Assembly (NCBI GenBank): GCA_946539945.1
Contig: CAMNHX010000097.1
Location: 1-6,476 of the forward strand
Source: an uncultured Desulfobulbus sp.
GTDB taxonomy: Bacteria; Desulfobacterota; Desulfobulbia; Desulfobulbales; Desulfobulbaceae
Length of the DNA: 6,476 nt
Direction: 5' to 3'
Part shown: piece after piece, positions 1 to 6,382 of the stretch
How positions within the stretch are numbered: the first letter of the stretch is position 1
Layout of the letters: every line of letters begins with the position of its first letter
Position numbers and translations under genes: made by a program
Notes under the pieces: model-generated
The model's input: the letters and a program-made list of their open reading frames with translations, nothing else
Database searches by the model: none
What the model was told of the DNA's origin: nothing

Positions 1-815
1 CGTGTTGCCACATGAGCCAGCAGCAGGGCACTGTTCAGAGCCTGATCAAACAGGCTTAACCCGGCGTTTACGTGCCGCATCCGGCGGCTACAATCCAGAA
101 CCAGAACAATGTGCTGGTCACTTTCTTCCTGGTAGTCCCGCGCAATGAGCTGCTGCATCCGGGATGTGGCCTTCCAGTCAATCTGGCGCAGGGCATCACC
201 CGGGCGGTATTCCCGGAGCTGCTGGAACTCCTGACCCTCGCCCTGGCTTGCCAGCTTGCGAATGCCCATGCGGTTCAGCCGGGCTGTGTCAGCCAAAAGT
301 GTGTAGCGGTGCAGTTCGCGGAAATTCGGCAAGACCCGTACTGTATCCGGGCAGGGCAATAAGCGGCTGTGCCGCCAGAAGCCCCAAGGCGAGGCCAGCA
401 GCAGATCCGGGCCTGGCAAAACAAAGCTGCCCCGGCTGCTGGGGCGTATCCGGCACAGGATCTCCGCCTTCCTGCCAGAATCCAGAAGCAGGGTGACAGA
501 CTCTGGTTCCCCTGCCATGCCTGCGGGCAGGCGTTCAGCCACCTGAATATGGAGGCGCTCTGATCCGGCATGGGCCAGTTCCAGCCGGAAGCGGGACCAG
601 ACGCCCAAGGGCAGGCTCTTTCGAATCTGCCGCTGCACGCGGATTGCTGGCGCACAGCGGATCAGGCGCAGGAGATCAGCCAGGGCCAGCCCCAAAACGA
701 TCAGCAAGGCGCTGCCGCAGAGCCAGTAACCTGTCAGGCCCAGATCAGCCAGGAGTCCGCAGAAGACCACCAGAGTCAGGAAAAGCGGCAGTTTTGGGCT
801 GGGCGTGAGGCGCAT
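1..815 (-). CDS. DUF58 domain protein with degenerate VWA-like site, C-terminus cut by window edge
   Basis: The first 271 residues are present and the frame is open to the window edge, so the C-terminal part is missing (family members are commonly about 300 to 450 residues). Two hydrophobic segments lie near residues 10-29 and 32-50, predicting a membrane-anchored protein. The family signature follows: EFQQLREYRPGD at about 196-207, then R.IDWKATSR to 219 and the RDYQEE segment at 227-231. After it, IVLVLDCSRRM (236-246) sits where the von Willebrand A-type MIDAS motif DxSxS is expected; here the second Ser is Arg, so metal binding there may be lost. The ATG overlaps the TGA of the moxR-like gene by one base (TGATG), which implies translational coupling. 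DUF58 proteins usually pair with MoxR ATPases. The exact function is unknown; a role in assembly or activation of envelope or metalloenzyme complexes is inferred from family context. The domain call is secure. Confidence 0.93.
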   Translation of the reverse strand, partial: MRLTPSPKLPLFLTLVVFCGLLADLGLTGYWLCGSALLIVLGLALADLLRLIRCAPAIRVQRQIRKSLPLGVWSRFRLELAHAGSERLHIQVAERLPAGMAGEPESVTLLLDSGRKAEILCRIRPSSRGSFVLPGPDLLLASPWGFWRHSRLLPCPDTVRVLPNFRELHRYTLLADTARLNRMGIRKLASQGEGQEFQQLREYRPGDALRQIDWKATSRMQQLIARDYQEESDQHIVLVLDCSRRMRHVNAGLSLFDQALNSALLLAHVAT

Positions 816-1783
816 CAGCTTCGGGGCGCAGGGGTGGCGGCGATCAGGTCGCGGAGCAGATCGTCAGTGGAAAAGCCTTCAAGTTCCATGTCCGCGCTGA
901 GCTTGACCCGGTGTCGCAGAACAGGCAGGGTCATCAGCTTGACATCATCCGGCAGGACAAAGTTGCGCCCCTGAATGAGCGCTGCGGCCCGGGCCGCAGC
1001 CAGCAGACTGATGCCGCCACGCGGTCCAGCCCCGTATTCAAAACCTGCCCATTCACGGGTGGCTCGGACCAGTCTCACCACATAGGCCAGAATTTCCCGG
1101 TCTGTCGTCAGTGCAGCCAGCACTTCCTGAATGCGACGGATGTCTGCCGGGCTGGACACTGGCTTCAGACCGGAAAGGTCCATGCCGCCCCGCCCCGAAG
1201 CAGAGTCCTGAACAATGCGGAGTTCAGCCTCCTCTTCAGGATAGCCCACGTGCAACTTGAGCATGAAGCGGTCAAGTTGCGACTGGGGCAGGGGATAAGT
1301 TCCTTCCTGCTCCAGAGGGTTCTGGGTAGCGATAACCAGAAAGGGTTCTTCAAGCGGCATGGTACGTCCTTCCAGAGTCACCTGTTTTTCCTGCATGGCC
1401 TCCAGCAGGGCGGACTGGGTTTTGGCAGATGCCCGATTGATCTCGTCGGCCAGCAAAATGTGGCAGAAAACCGGACCACGCCGCATCCTGAATTCACCGC
1501 TTTTCAAATCATAGAGTACATGACCGGTGATGTCACTGGGCAGCAGGTCGGGCGTGAACTGGACCCGGTTGTACTGGCCTCCGCTCAAAACTGCCAGCGC
1601 CCGTGCCAGCCTGGTCTTGCCCAATCCCGGCACGCCTTCAATCAGCAGGTGACCACCGGAAATCAGGGCTGTCACTGCGCCAACAAGGGTTTCCTCCCTG
1701 GACAGCACTGTTGCCGCAAGACCTTTTTTCAGCCTGCTGGTCAGGGCCTGCGCCCAACGCAGGCTGTCTTCCTGTTCCGCCAT
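815..1783 (-). CDS. MoxR-family AAA+ ATPase
   Basis: A complete 322-residue protein, the usual size for MoxR ATPases. The Walker A motif GVPGLGKT is at residues 50-57, Walker B ILLADE at 109-114 followed by INRA, and the sensor-1 region IATQNPLEQEGTYPLP at 151-166 with Asn155 and the typical SQLDRF after it. GAGPRGG at 251-257 is the sensor-2 segment with Arg255 in the helical lid. The start is supported by AGGAG six bases upstream of ATG (plus-strand positions 1790-1794). MoxR ATPases act in the cytoplasm as chaperone-like motors that help mature or insert partners, typically together with DUF58 and VWA proteins. Here the DUF58 gene follows directly with a one-base overlap, supporting a shared operon and a joint role. 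All catalytic motifs look intact. The specific substrate cannot be told from this window, and no symbol is given because family subgroups (MRP, RavA and others) are not resolved. Confidence 0.96.
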   Translation of the reverse strand: MAEQEDSLRWAQALTSRLKKGLAATVLSREETLVGAVTALISGGHLLIEGVPGLGKTRLARALAVLSGGQYNRVQFTPDLLPSDITGHVLYDLKSGEFRMRRGPVFCHILLADEINRASAKTQSALLEAMQEKQVTLEGRTMPLEEPFLVIATQNPLEQEGTYPLPQSQLDRFMLKLHVGYPEEEAELRIVQDSASGRGGMDLSGLKPVSSPADIRRIQEVLAALTTDREILAYVVRLVRATREWAGFEYGAGPRGGISLLAAARAAALIQGRNFVLPDDVKLMTLPVLRHRVKLSADMELEGFSTDDLLRDLIAATPAPRS

Positions 1784-1789
1784 CTTGCT

Positions 1790-1794
1790 CTCCT
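1790..1794 (-). promoter_or_regulatory. Ribosome binding site of the MoxR gene
   Basis: On the minus strand this reads AGGAG, six bases before the ATG at 1783-1781. It fixes the start of the MoxR reading frame. By contrast the following DUF58 gene has no clear site of its own and probably depends on coupling. Confidence 0.8.
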
Positions 1795-1843
1795 GTTCTG
1801 GAATTTGAGGGGCAGGGCGGATCGCCTGCGCCCTGTGTGGCAG

Positions 1844-1872
1844 AAAGTAGCCAAAGCGCCCTGAAAAGACAA
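1844..1872 (-). promoter_or_regulatory. Weak candidate sigma70-type promoter for the MoxR-DUF58 unit
   Basis: Read on the minus strand, TTGTCT (plus positions 1872-1867) could be a -35 element and TACTTT (1849-1844) a -10 element, with a 17-base spacer. The -35 matches the consensus at four of six positions and the -10 at only three, so this is a weak candidate. It lies about 60 bases ahead of the MoxR start, and no better pair was seen in the divergent gap. The -35 half overlaps the palindrome ACAAA-GGCT-TTTGT at 1869-1882. Transcript mapping would be needed to accept it. Confidence 0.22.
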
Positions 1873-1882
1873 AGGCTTTTGT
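1869..1882. repeat. Short inverted repeat in the divergent intergenic region
   Basis: ACAAA, a four-base centre GGCT, and TTTGT form a perfect 5+5 inverted repeat. It lies between the leftward MoxR gene and the rightward M48 gene and overlaps the candidate -35 of the leftward unit. It could be an operator, but a 10-base match of this kind also arises by chance. The rest of the gap (1784-2004) shows nothing else firm apart from the MoxR ribosome site and a TATATT at 1938-1943 without a properly spaced -35. Confidence 0.2.
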
Positions 1883-1929
1883 GGGCGGGACTATATCCGG
1901 CGGACCGTTTTTTGCTGTGCTGTCAGACG

Positions 1930-1944
1930 GGAAAGGCTATATTG
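1930..1944 (+). promoter_or_regulatory. Ribosome site plus alternative TTG start for the M48 gene
   Basis: GGAAAGG at 1930-1936 is followed after five bases by an in-frame TTG (1942-1944). Using it would extend the protease N-terminally by 21 residues. The ATG at 2005 is preceded by pyrimidine-rich sequence with no recognisable ribosome site, which makes this alternative worth keeping. A TTG start is less common, and the first hydrophobic helix begins right at the ATG, so neither start is proven. Confidence 0.35.
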
Positions 1945-2004
1945 GCTTGCCTGTCCGCAAGGTGGCCCCCTGTTTTCCTGTGCGTTTTCCAATTTTCCCT
2001 CCCT

Positions 2005-3693
2005 ATGCTCTCTGTCCAGTTTTTCTTTTTTCTTGGCGTGGTGTTTCTCCTGGCTGGAACTCCGGTTCCTGATACGCCGGGACTGACCGCACTTTCTGCG
2101 ACGCTTTTTGGCACACTCTCCTGTCTGGTCCAGCTTCTGTTGTCAAGGCAGCTCTTTGTCCGCGTCTGTTCGCAGGAAGCCTGGTTCCGGGCGGAACGCC
2201 GTATGTTTGCCTCGGCCTTTGTCTGCTTTGTCTTCTGGCTCTACGGGCTGGATCTGAAGTACTGGCTGCACGCCCTGTCCCTGGAGGACCGTACCACAGA
2301 GCTGGCAGAACTGGTGGGACTGGCCGCCTTTTTTGCACTGCTGTCCTTGGGTTGGCTGGCCGGAAGAGCGTCGTTCCAGAAACTCTTTTGCGAGCGCGTG
2401 GGGCCGTTTGCCTTTCTTGTCCGCCAGAGTCGCCAGAATCTGCCGCTGGTTCTGCCCTGGGTATTGGCTGCCCTTGTGCTGGACAGCCTGCGCTGGCTGA
2501 TTCCGGCCCGGTTCCTTGCCCTCTTGCCCGATCCTTGGACAGAAATTCTGGGACTTGCGACCGCGCTGGTTCTGCTGGTTCTGACCCTGCCCTTTTGCCT
2601 GCTCAAACTCTGGCGCTGCCAGCCCATCCCGGAAGGCCCTCTCCGCCGCCTGATTGCGGATTTTTGCACATCCCAGCAGTTTCGGGCAGACCTGTACCTC
2701 TGGCCGCTGCAGGAGGGGCAGGCCCTGACCGCAGGCGTGCTTGGTCTGCTGCCCTGTTGCCGGTCCCTGCTCTTTACTCCGGCACTGGTGCAAAACCTCG
2801 GTCCAGAGGAGCTGAAAAGCGTGATTGCCCATGAAATCGGGCATGTGCGTCACCGACACCTGTTCTGGAATGCGACGCTTGTCTGCGCCTTCACCTTGAG
2901 TCTCACCCTGATCGCGCCGCTCTCCAGCCAGGCCATCATGAACTCTGCGCTCTTGCCGCAGCTTGCCCGCTTCCTGCCCCTTGCGCCGGAAACACTGGCC
3001 GGGGCCTGCACAGCCCTGCCGCTTTTGGCGCTGGTTCTGCTGTACATCCGTTTTGTGTTCGGTTTTTTTCAGCGCAACTTTGAGCGTCAGGCAGACTGCC
3101 ACGTTTTTGCCGCGTTGGGCGGGGCTGGACCGCTGATCAGCGCCTTTCGCACCATCGAGCGCCTTGCTGGCGGCAAGCGGGAAAAGCGCAACTGGCACCA
3201 CTTTTCGCTGGATGAGCGCATGAGCTTTCTGATGCGTTGCGAACAACAGCCAGACTTGCCCGCTGCCCAGGACCGGAAAATCCGGCGTTGTTTGCTGGTC
3301 CATTTTCTCCTTTTGGCCTGCCTCTGCCTTTTTGCTTGGCTCTTTGCGCCGGAAAGCCCCGAAACCCTTGCCGTTGGCACGGAAAATCAATACACTGCAA
3401 GTATGCTACACCTGCCAGCAACGACTCTTGCGTTTTTTCCGCTTCTTGCCAGCAGAGCAGAACAGCCTGGACGCGACACGATTTCAGACCCTCGACTTTC
3501 AACTCGTAACTCTCAACTCTCAACCCCAAAACAACCAAGGACAAGACAATGGCTGCACCGCTTATTCTGGTCACCAATGACGACGGCGTGTATGCGCCGG
3601 GCATTCGCGCCCTGTTTGACGCCATGCAAAGCCTGGGCGAGGCGGTCATCGTCGCGCCGGAACGGGACAACTCCGCTGTCAGCCATTCGCTGA
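2005..3693 (+). CDS. Multi-pass membrane M48-family zinc metallopeptidase, 3' end uncertain
   Basis: From ATG 2005 the frame encodes 562 residues. Hydrophobic, probably membrane-spanning segments lie near residues 1-18, 26-50, 68-84, 98-120, 147-165, 181-203, 291-305, 335-357 and 428-446. The zinc protease motif HEIGH is at 276-280 (His276, Glu277, His280), and FERQAD at 359-364 supplies the likely third ligand Glu360. The order (membrane helices, HExxH, helices, ExxxD) fits M48 (HtpX/Ste24-like) peptidases, which cleave membrane or misfolded proteins. The start is unsure: ATG 2005 lacks a Shine-Dalgarno site, whereas an in-frame TTG at 1942 has AAAGG five bases upstream and would add 21 residues. 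Past residue ~455 the codon choice changes, no stop occurs, and the frame runs 145 bases into surE. The tail after about 460 is probably not native: a lost stop, a frameshift or a decayed end are all possible. The domain call is firm; the C-terminal end is not. Confidence 0.85.
   Translation: MLSVQFFFFLGVVFLLAGTPVPDTPGLTALSATLFGTLSCLVQLLLSRQLFVRVCSQEAWFRAERRMFASAFVCFVFWLYGLDLKYWLHALSLEDRTTELAELVGLAAFFALLSLGWLAGRASFQKLFCERVGPFAFLVRQSRQNLPLVLPWVLAALVLDSLRWLIPARFLALLPDPWTEILGLATALVLLVLTLPFCLLKLWRCQPIPEGPLRRLIADFCTSQQFRADLYLWPLQEGQALTAGVLGLLPCCRSLLFTPALVQNLGPEELKSVIAHEIGHVRHRHLFWNATLVCAFTLSLTLIAPLSSQAIMNSALLPQLARFLPLAPETLAGACTALPLLALVLLYIRFVFGFFQRNFERQADCHVFAALGGAGPLISAFRTIERLAGGKREKRNWHHFSLDERMSFLMRCEQQPDLPAAQDRKIRRCLLVHFLLLACLCLFAWLFAPESPETLAVGTENQYTASMLHLPATTLAFFPLLASRAEQPGRDTISDPRLSTRNSQLSTPKQPRTRQWLHRLFWSPMTTACMRRAFAPCLTPCKAWARRSSSRRNGTTPLSAIR
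3489..3530 (+). repeat. Degenerate 7-base tandem repeat ahead of surE
   Basis: Six consecutive 7-base units can be aligned: CCCTCGA, CTTTCAA, CTCGTAA, CTCTCAA, CTCTCAA and CCCCAAA. Two are identical and the others differ by one to a few bases. The array ends seven bases before the AAGGA of surE and lies within the probable non-native tail of the M48 frame. Arrays with a CTCTCAA-type period occur between genes in unrelated bacterial genomes as low-complexity tracts (recollection, not checked). Slippage here changes the frame, since seven is not a multiple of three, which could explain why the M48 end is unclear. Confidence 0.7.
3537..3541 (+). promoter_or_regulatory. Ribosome binding site of surE
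   Basis: AAGGA is seven bases ahead of the ATG at 3549 and decides the surE start. The encoded N-terminus then reads MAAPLILVTNDDG, which matches the SurE family start. Confidence 0.75.
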
Positions 3694-4301
3694 CCATGAA
3701 CCGTCCCCTGCGTGTGGTGGAACTGGAGAAAAACGTGTACACCCTGGACGGCACGCCCACAGACTGCGTGACTTTAGGCATCAACAAGATCCTGCCTGTC
3801 CGGCCTGACCTGATTGTTTCCGGCATCAATCCGGGGCAAAATCTGGGCGATGACATCAGCTATTCAGGCACGGTCTCGGCAGCCATTGAGGGAACCATGT
3901 ACGGTGTGCCTTCCCTGGCCTTTTCGCTCACCGGACCGCCACCCTATCGCTTTGAAGTGGCCGCTGCCGTGGCCTGGAAGCTGGCCTCCATGGCGCTCAT
4001 CTGGGGGCAGCCTGCGGGCACGCTGCTGAACATCAACATCCCGCCCCTTGCTGCGGCGGAGATCAAGGGCTTCCGCTTTACTCGGCAGGGCACGCGGCGC
4101 TACAAGGACTCCATTCAGGAAACCTACGATCCCTGGGGCCGCAAGCACTACTGGATCGGTGGCGGCACAGTGGAATGGGGCGGTGGCGAAGGCACAGATG
4201 CCCACGCCGTGCAAGAGGGCTATATCTCTGTGACGCCCATCCAGCTTGATCTCACCAATGTGGCAGGGCTGGACTATCTGGAAAGGGAATGGATGATGTA
4301 A
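3549..4301 (+). CDS. surE: 5'/3'-nucleotidase SurE
   Basis: A complete 250-residue SurE, the typical length. SurE is a cytoplasmic, divalent-metal-dependent phosphatase that removes phosphate from 5'- and 3'-nucleoside monophosphates, and in some bacteria also from short polyphosphate; it is linked to stationary-phase survival. The family signatures are intact: VTNDDG at 8-13 with the metal ligands Asp11 and Asp12, APERDNSAVSHSLT at 36-49 with Ser42, GTPTDCV at 68-74, and SGINPGQNLGDDISYSGTVS at 91-110 with Asn94. The start is set by AAGGA seven bases upstream. The upstream M48 frame overlaps the first 145 bases in another register, but the surE protein is clearly the real product there. The stop TAA is followed at once by the GTG of the rRNA methyltransferase gene in the same frame, so the two are almost surely co-transcribed. 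Codon use and motifs show no damage. Confidence 0.97.
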   Translation: MAAPLILVTNDDGVYAPGIRALFDAMQSLGEAVIVAPERDNSAVSHSLTMNRPLRVVELEKNVYTLDGTPTDCVTLGINKILPVRPDLIVSGINPGQNLGDDISYSGTVSAAIEGTMYGVPSLAFSLTGPPPYRFEVAAAVAWKLASMALIWGQPAGTLLNINIPPLAAAEIKGFRFTRQGTRRYKDSIQETYDPWGRKHYWIGGGTVEWGGGEGTDAHAVQEGYISVTPIQLDLTNVAGLDYLEREWMM

Positions 4302-5654
4302 GTGGCCAGATTCCTTGAGGAAAATGCCCGCACTGTCGCAGTGGACACGCTCGTTGAATGGGCGGAACGCCGCGTGCCCATTGACAACCTGCTGAACCTG
4401 CGGGCTGCTCGGCTGTCGCCAGTGGAGCGCCGCCTGGCCCGAACCATGGTCTATGGCGTTCTGCGCCAGCAGGATACCCTGGATGCAGCGCTGGCCGCCT
4501 TTGCCAATCATCCCCTGGACACCATGCCCCCGCGCCTGCTGATGACGCTACGGGTGGGGGTTTTCCAGCTTGCCTTTCTGTCGCGGATTCCAGCCTCTGC
4601 CGCAGTCAACGCCACGGTCAACACGACCAAGCGCGGCAAAAGACCGCCTTGGCTCACCGGGTTTGTGAACGGTGTTTTGCGCCGGGCCGCAGCCGAAAGG
4701 GACAGGCTTTCCCGTTTTGCCGTGGATGAACAGGGGCTTTTGCGCTGCAATCACCCGGCCTGGCTCTGCGCCCGCTGGAGCGCCCAGTTCGGCGAGGAGG
4801 TAATGCGGGCCATCTGCCGCATCAACAATCTTGAACCGCCCTTGGTTTTGCGCGTCAACACGCGCAAGATCGGGCGGACAGACTTTCTGGCCCTCCTGAA
4901 AAAAAACGGAATCCGGGCTGAAGCTGGCCTGTTTTCACCGGTCTCTGTCGTGCTGGCGGGCTACCCTGGCCCAATCCAGACTCTGGCTGGCTATGAGTCT
5001 GGCCTGTTTCAGGTGCAGGACGAGGGCGCACAACTGGTGGGGCTTTTGCTGGCGCGTCTGCCTAGTCCGGCACGGATTCTGGACGCCTGCGCCGGACTGG
5101 GCGGCAAGACCGGGCATCTGGTGGAACTCGCGCCTGCTGGCAGCCGGATTGTGGCCCTGGACCCGGACCGGACACGCCTGCGCCTGCTTCAGGAGAATCT
5201 GGGGCGTCTGGGCCACAGCAGGATGGTGGAGGTGCTTTCCGGCAGGCTGGACCAGTTTGCTCGCCCAGAGCGTGGCGCAAGCTTTGACGCCATTCTGGTG
5301 GATGCGCCCTGTTCAGGGACAGGTGTCATCCGCCGCCAGCCAGACATCCGCTGGGTCCGCAGGCCCGAAGACCTGCCGCGTCACGCTGCCCAGCAGTTCA
5401 GGCTTTTGCAACAGTCTGCCCTGCTGCTGAAACCCGGCGGGCTTTTGGTCTATGCCACTTGCTCTTTGGAGCCAGAAGAGAATACGCAGGTGTTGACGCG
5501 CTTTCTGAACGCCAGCCCCGGTTTTGTGCTGGAAGACGCCTTGCCGCACCTGCCGGAGTCTGCCCGCAAGCTGGTGCGCTCCGCCTGCCTTGCCACCCGC
5601 CCCACTGACGGCTGCGACGGCTTTTTTGCCGCCTGTCTGCGCCGTCCTGTCTGA
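4302..5654 (+). CDS. rsmB: 16S rRNA m5C methyltransferase, RsmB/Fmu family
   Basis: A 450-residue protein with the two-part RsmB layout. Residues about 5-135 form a NusB-like RNA-binding domain (ARTVAVDTLVEW, RRLARTMVYGVLRQ, NATVNTTKRG, FVNGVLRRAA). The rest is a Rossmann-type SAM-dependent methyltransferase. LDACAGLGGKT at 260-270 is the SAM loop, ALDPDR at 285-290 the acidic motif II, DAPCSGTG at 334-341 carries the conserved motif IV Cys337, and YATCSLEPEEN at 384-394 the catalytic Cys387. The C-terminus TDGCDGFFAACLRR is typical. RsmB methylates C967 of E. coli 16S rRNA in the decoding region; the equivalent target is inferred. The SAM loop reads CAGLGGKT where CAAPGGKT is most usual. The start GTG directly abuts the surE TAA with only a weak GGA eight bases upstream, suggesting coupling to surE. 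Another RsmB/RsmF-type paralogue is possible, but the NusB domain favours RsmB. Confidence 0.92.
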   Translation: MARFLEENARTVAVDTLVEWAERRVPIDNLLNLRAARLSPVERRLARTMVYGVLRQQDTLDAALAAFANHPLDTMPPRLLMTLRVGVFQLAFLSRIPASAAVNATVNTTKRGKRPPWLTGFVNGVLRRAAAERDRLSRFAVDEQGLLRCNHPAWLCARWSAQFGEEVMRAICRINNLEPPLVLRVNTRKIGRTDFLALLKKNGIRAEAGLFSPVSVVLAGYPGPIQTLAGYESGLFQVQDEGAQLVGLLLARLPSPARILDACAGLGGKTGHLVELAPAGSRIVALDPDRTRLRLLQENLGRLGHSRMVEVLSGRLDQFARPERGASFDAILVDAPCSGTGVIRRQPDIRWVRRPEDLPRHAAQQFRLLQQSALLLKPGGLLVYATCSLEPEENTQVLTRFLNASPGFVLEDALPHLPESARKLVRSACLATRPTDGCDGFFAACLRRPV

Positions 5655-5700
5655 ACCTGTTCCCTGTTTTGCCCAAAGCACAAAGCATCCCGGATTTTCT

Positions 5701-5707
5701 GGAGGAG
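5701..5707 (+). promoter_or_regulatory. Strong ribosome binding site of the Cys-rich protein gene
   Basis: GGAGGAG lies two to nine bases ahead of ATG 5710 and is the strongest ribosome site in the window. It shows that translation starts at 5710 and not at the in-frame ATG at 5524, which lies inside the methyltransferase gene. Confidence 0.8.
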
Positions 5708-5709
5708 TC

Positions 5710-6381
5710 ATGCGAAACGAAATGCAGGATATGCTGCGCGAAATCCGCACAGCCATGGATTTTGCTGTACCCGAAGCGTCTCGCGCCGACGCTGAAGACC
5801 TGCTTGACCAGTACCGGGACGACCGGCTGGCGCTCATGCTGCTCAAGGAGTTTTACAGTTTCCTGCCAGACGCGGCAGAAGACTGGGTTCGGGAGATTTT
5901 GCGCATTGACCGCAAGCAGGGCATCTTTCTGCTGGCCCTGGCAACAGGCGAAAAGCGCTACGTGTACCTGGTCTCTGACGAGGGCCTGGAGTTTCACGGT
6001 GAGGCGCAAGAAGGCTTTCTGGCAGACGAGTTGCTGGATTTTTTCGGTTATGCCAGCATGGAGGACTTTGTTGTTAAGGCCACAGGCGAACTGCCCACCT
6101 ATGAGCCGCTGAATCTGGACGCTGAGGTGTGCCCGGTTTGCCATGCGGTGAGCGGTGAATATCATGAGCTGGGCTGTGTGGTGGAGATCTGCCCTTGGTG
6201 CGGTGGGCAGCTGGTGCATTGCAGTTGCCGTCACGAGCAGTTGGGTGTGGACTGTCTGGAAACCGAGGCCCAGCTTGCCCGGTTTGAAACAATTCTGGAA
6301 GAGCGGGGGCGCATACCCTATTCGCCGGAGCAGCGCCCCAGCTATCTGGATGAGGGCGCATGGGAAGAAGGGGAGGAGTAG
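5710..6381 (+). CDS. Hypothetical protein with C-terminal Cys-rich, probably zinc-binding segment
   Basis: I do not recognise a named family for this 223-residue acidic protein. Residues 1-135 are soluble and helical-looking with no membrane segment or signal peptide, so it should be cytoplasmic. From 141 on comes a compact Cys-rich stretch: CPVC (141-144), then HELGC with Cys156, CPWCGG (161-166), CSC (171-173) and Cys182. Two CxxC knuckles spaced 16 residues apart, with His and further Cys nearby, suggest a zinc ribbon. Similar HxxGCxxExCPxCGGQLxxCxC segments occur at the ends of various small bacterial proteins (recollection of the pattern, function unknown). The C-terminus is rich in Glu. 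It starts 55 bases after rsmB behind a very strong GGAGGAG site and probably shares its transcript. A role in protein or RNA binding is only inferred; the ORF itself is convincing from its codon use and ribosome site. Confidence 0.85.
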   Translation: MRNEMQDMLREIRTAMDFAVPEASRADAEDLLDQYRDDRLALMLLKEFYSFLPDAAEDWVREILRIDRKQGIFLLALATGEKRYVYLVSDEGLEFHGEAQEGFLADELLDFFGYASMEDFVVKATGELPTYEPLNLDAEVCPVCHAVSGEYHELGCVVEICPWCGGQLVHCSCRHEQLGVDCLETEAQLARFETILEERGRIPYSPEQRPSYLDEGAWEEGEE

Positions 6382-6382
6382 G

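Noticed and set aside
911..1864. 317-codon plus-strand frame
   Set aside because: Antisense to the MoxR ATPase, whose Walker and sensor motifs are unmistakable on the other strand.
1603..2004. N-terminal extension of the protease frame back to 1603
   Set aside because: The segment lies antisense to the MoxR start and across the intergenic gap and does not read like a protein domain; only the TTG at 1942 is kept as an alternative.
2143..3390. 415-codon open frame on the minus strand
   Set aside because: It is antisense to the membrane protease and its Gln/Lys/Gly-rich composition is what reverse reading of Leu/Phe-rich helices gives; there is no domain or motif.
3137..3856. 239-codon minus-strand frame across the protease/surE junction
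   Set aside because: Antisense to surE and the protease with no recognisable domain; its Ser/Arg-rich composition is typical of a shadow frame.
5524..5709. Upstream extension of the Cys-rich protein to ATG 5524
   Set aside because: It lies inside the rsmB coding end, and the strong GGAGGAG ahead of 5710 marks the true start.
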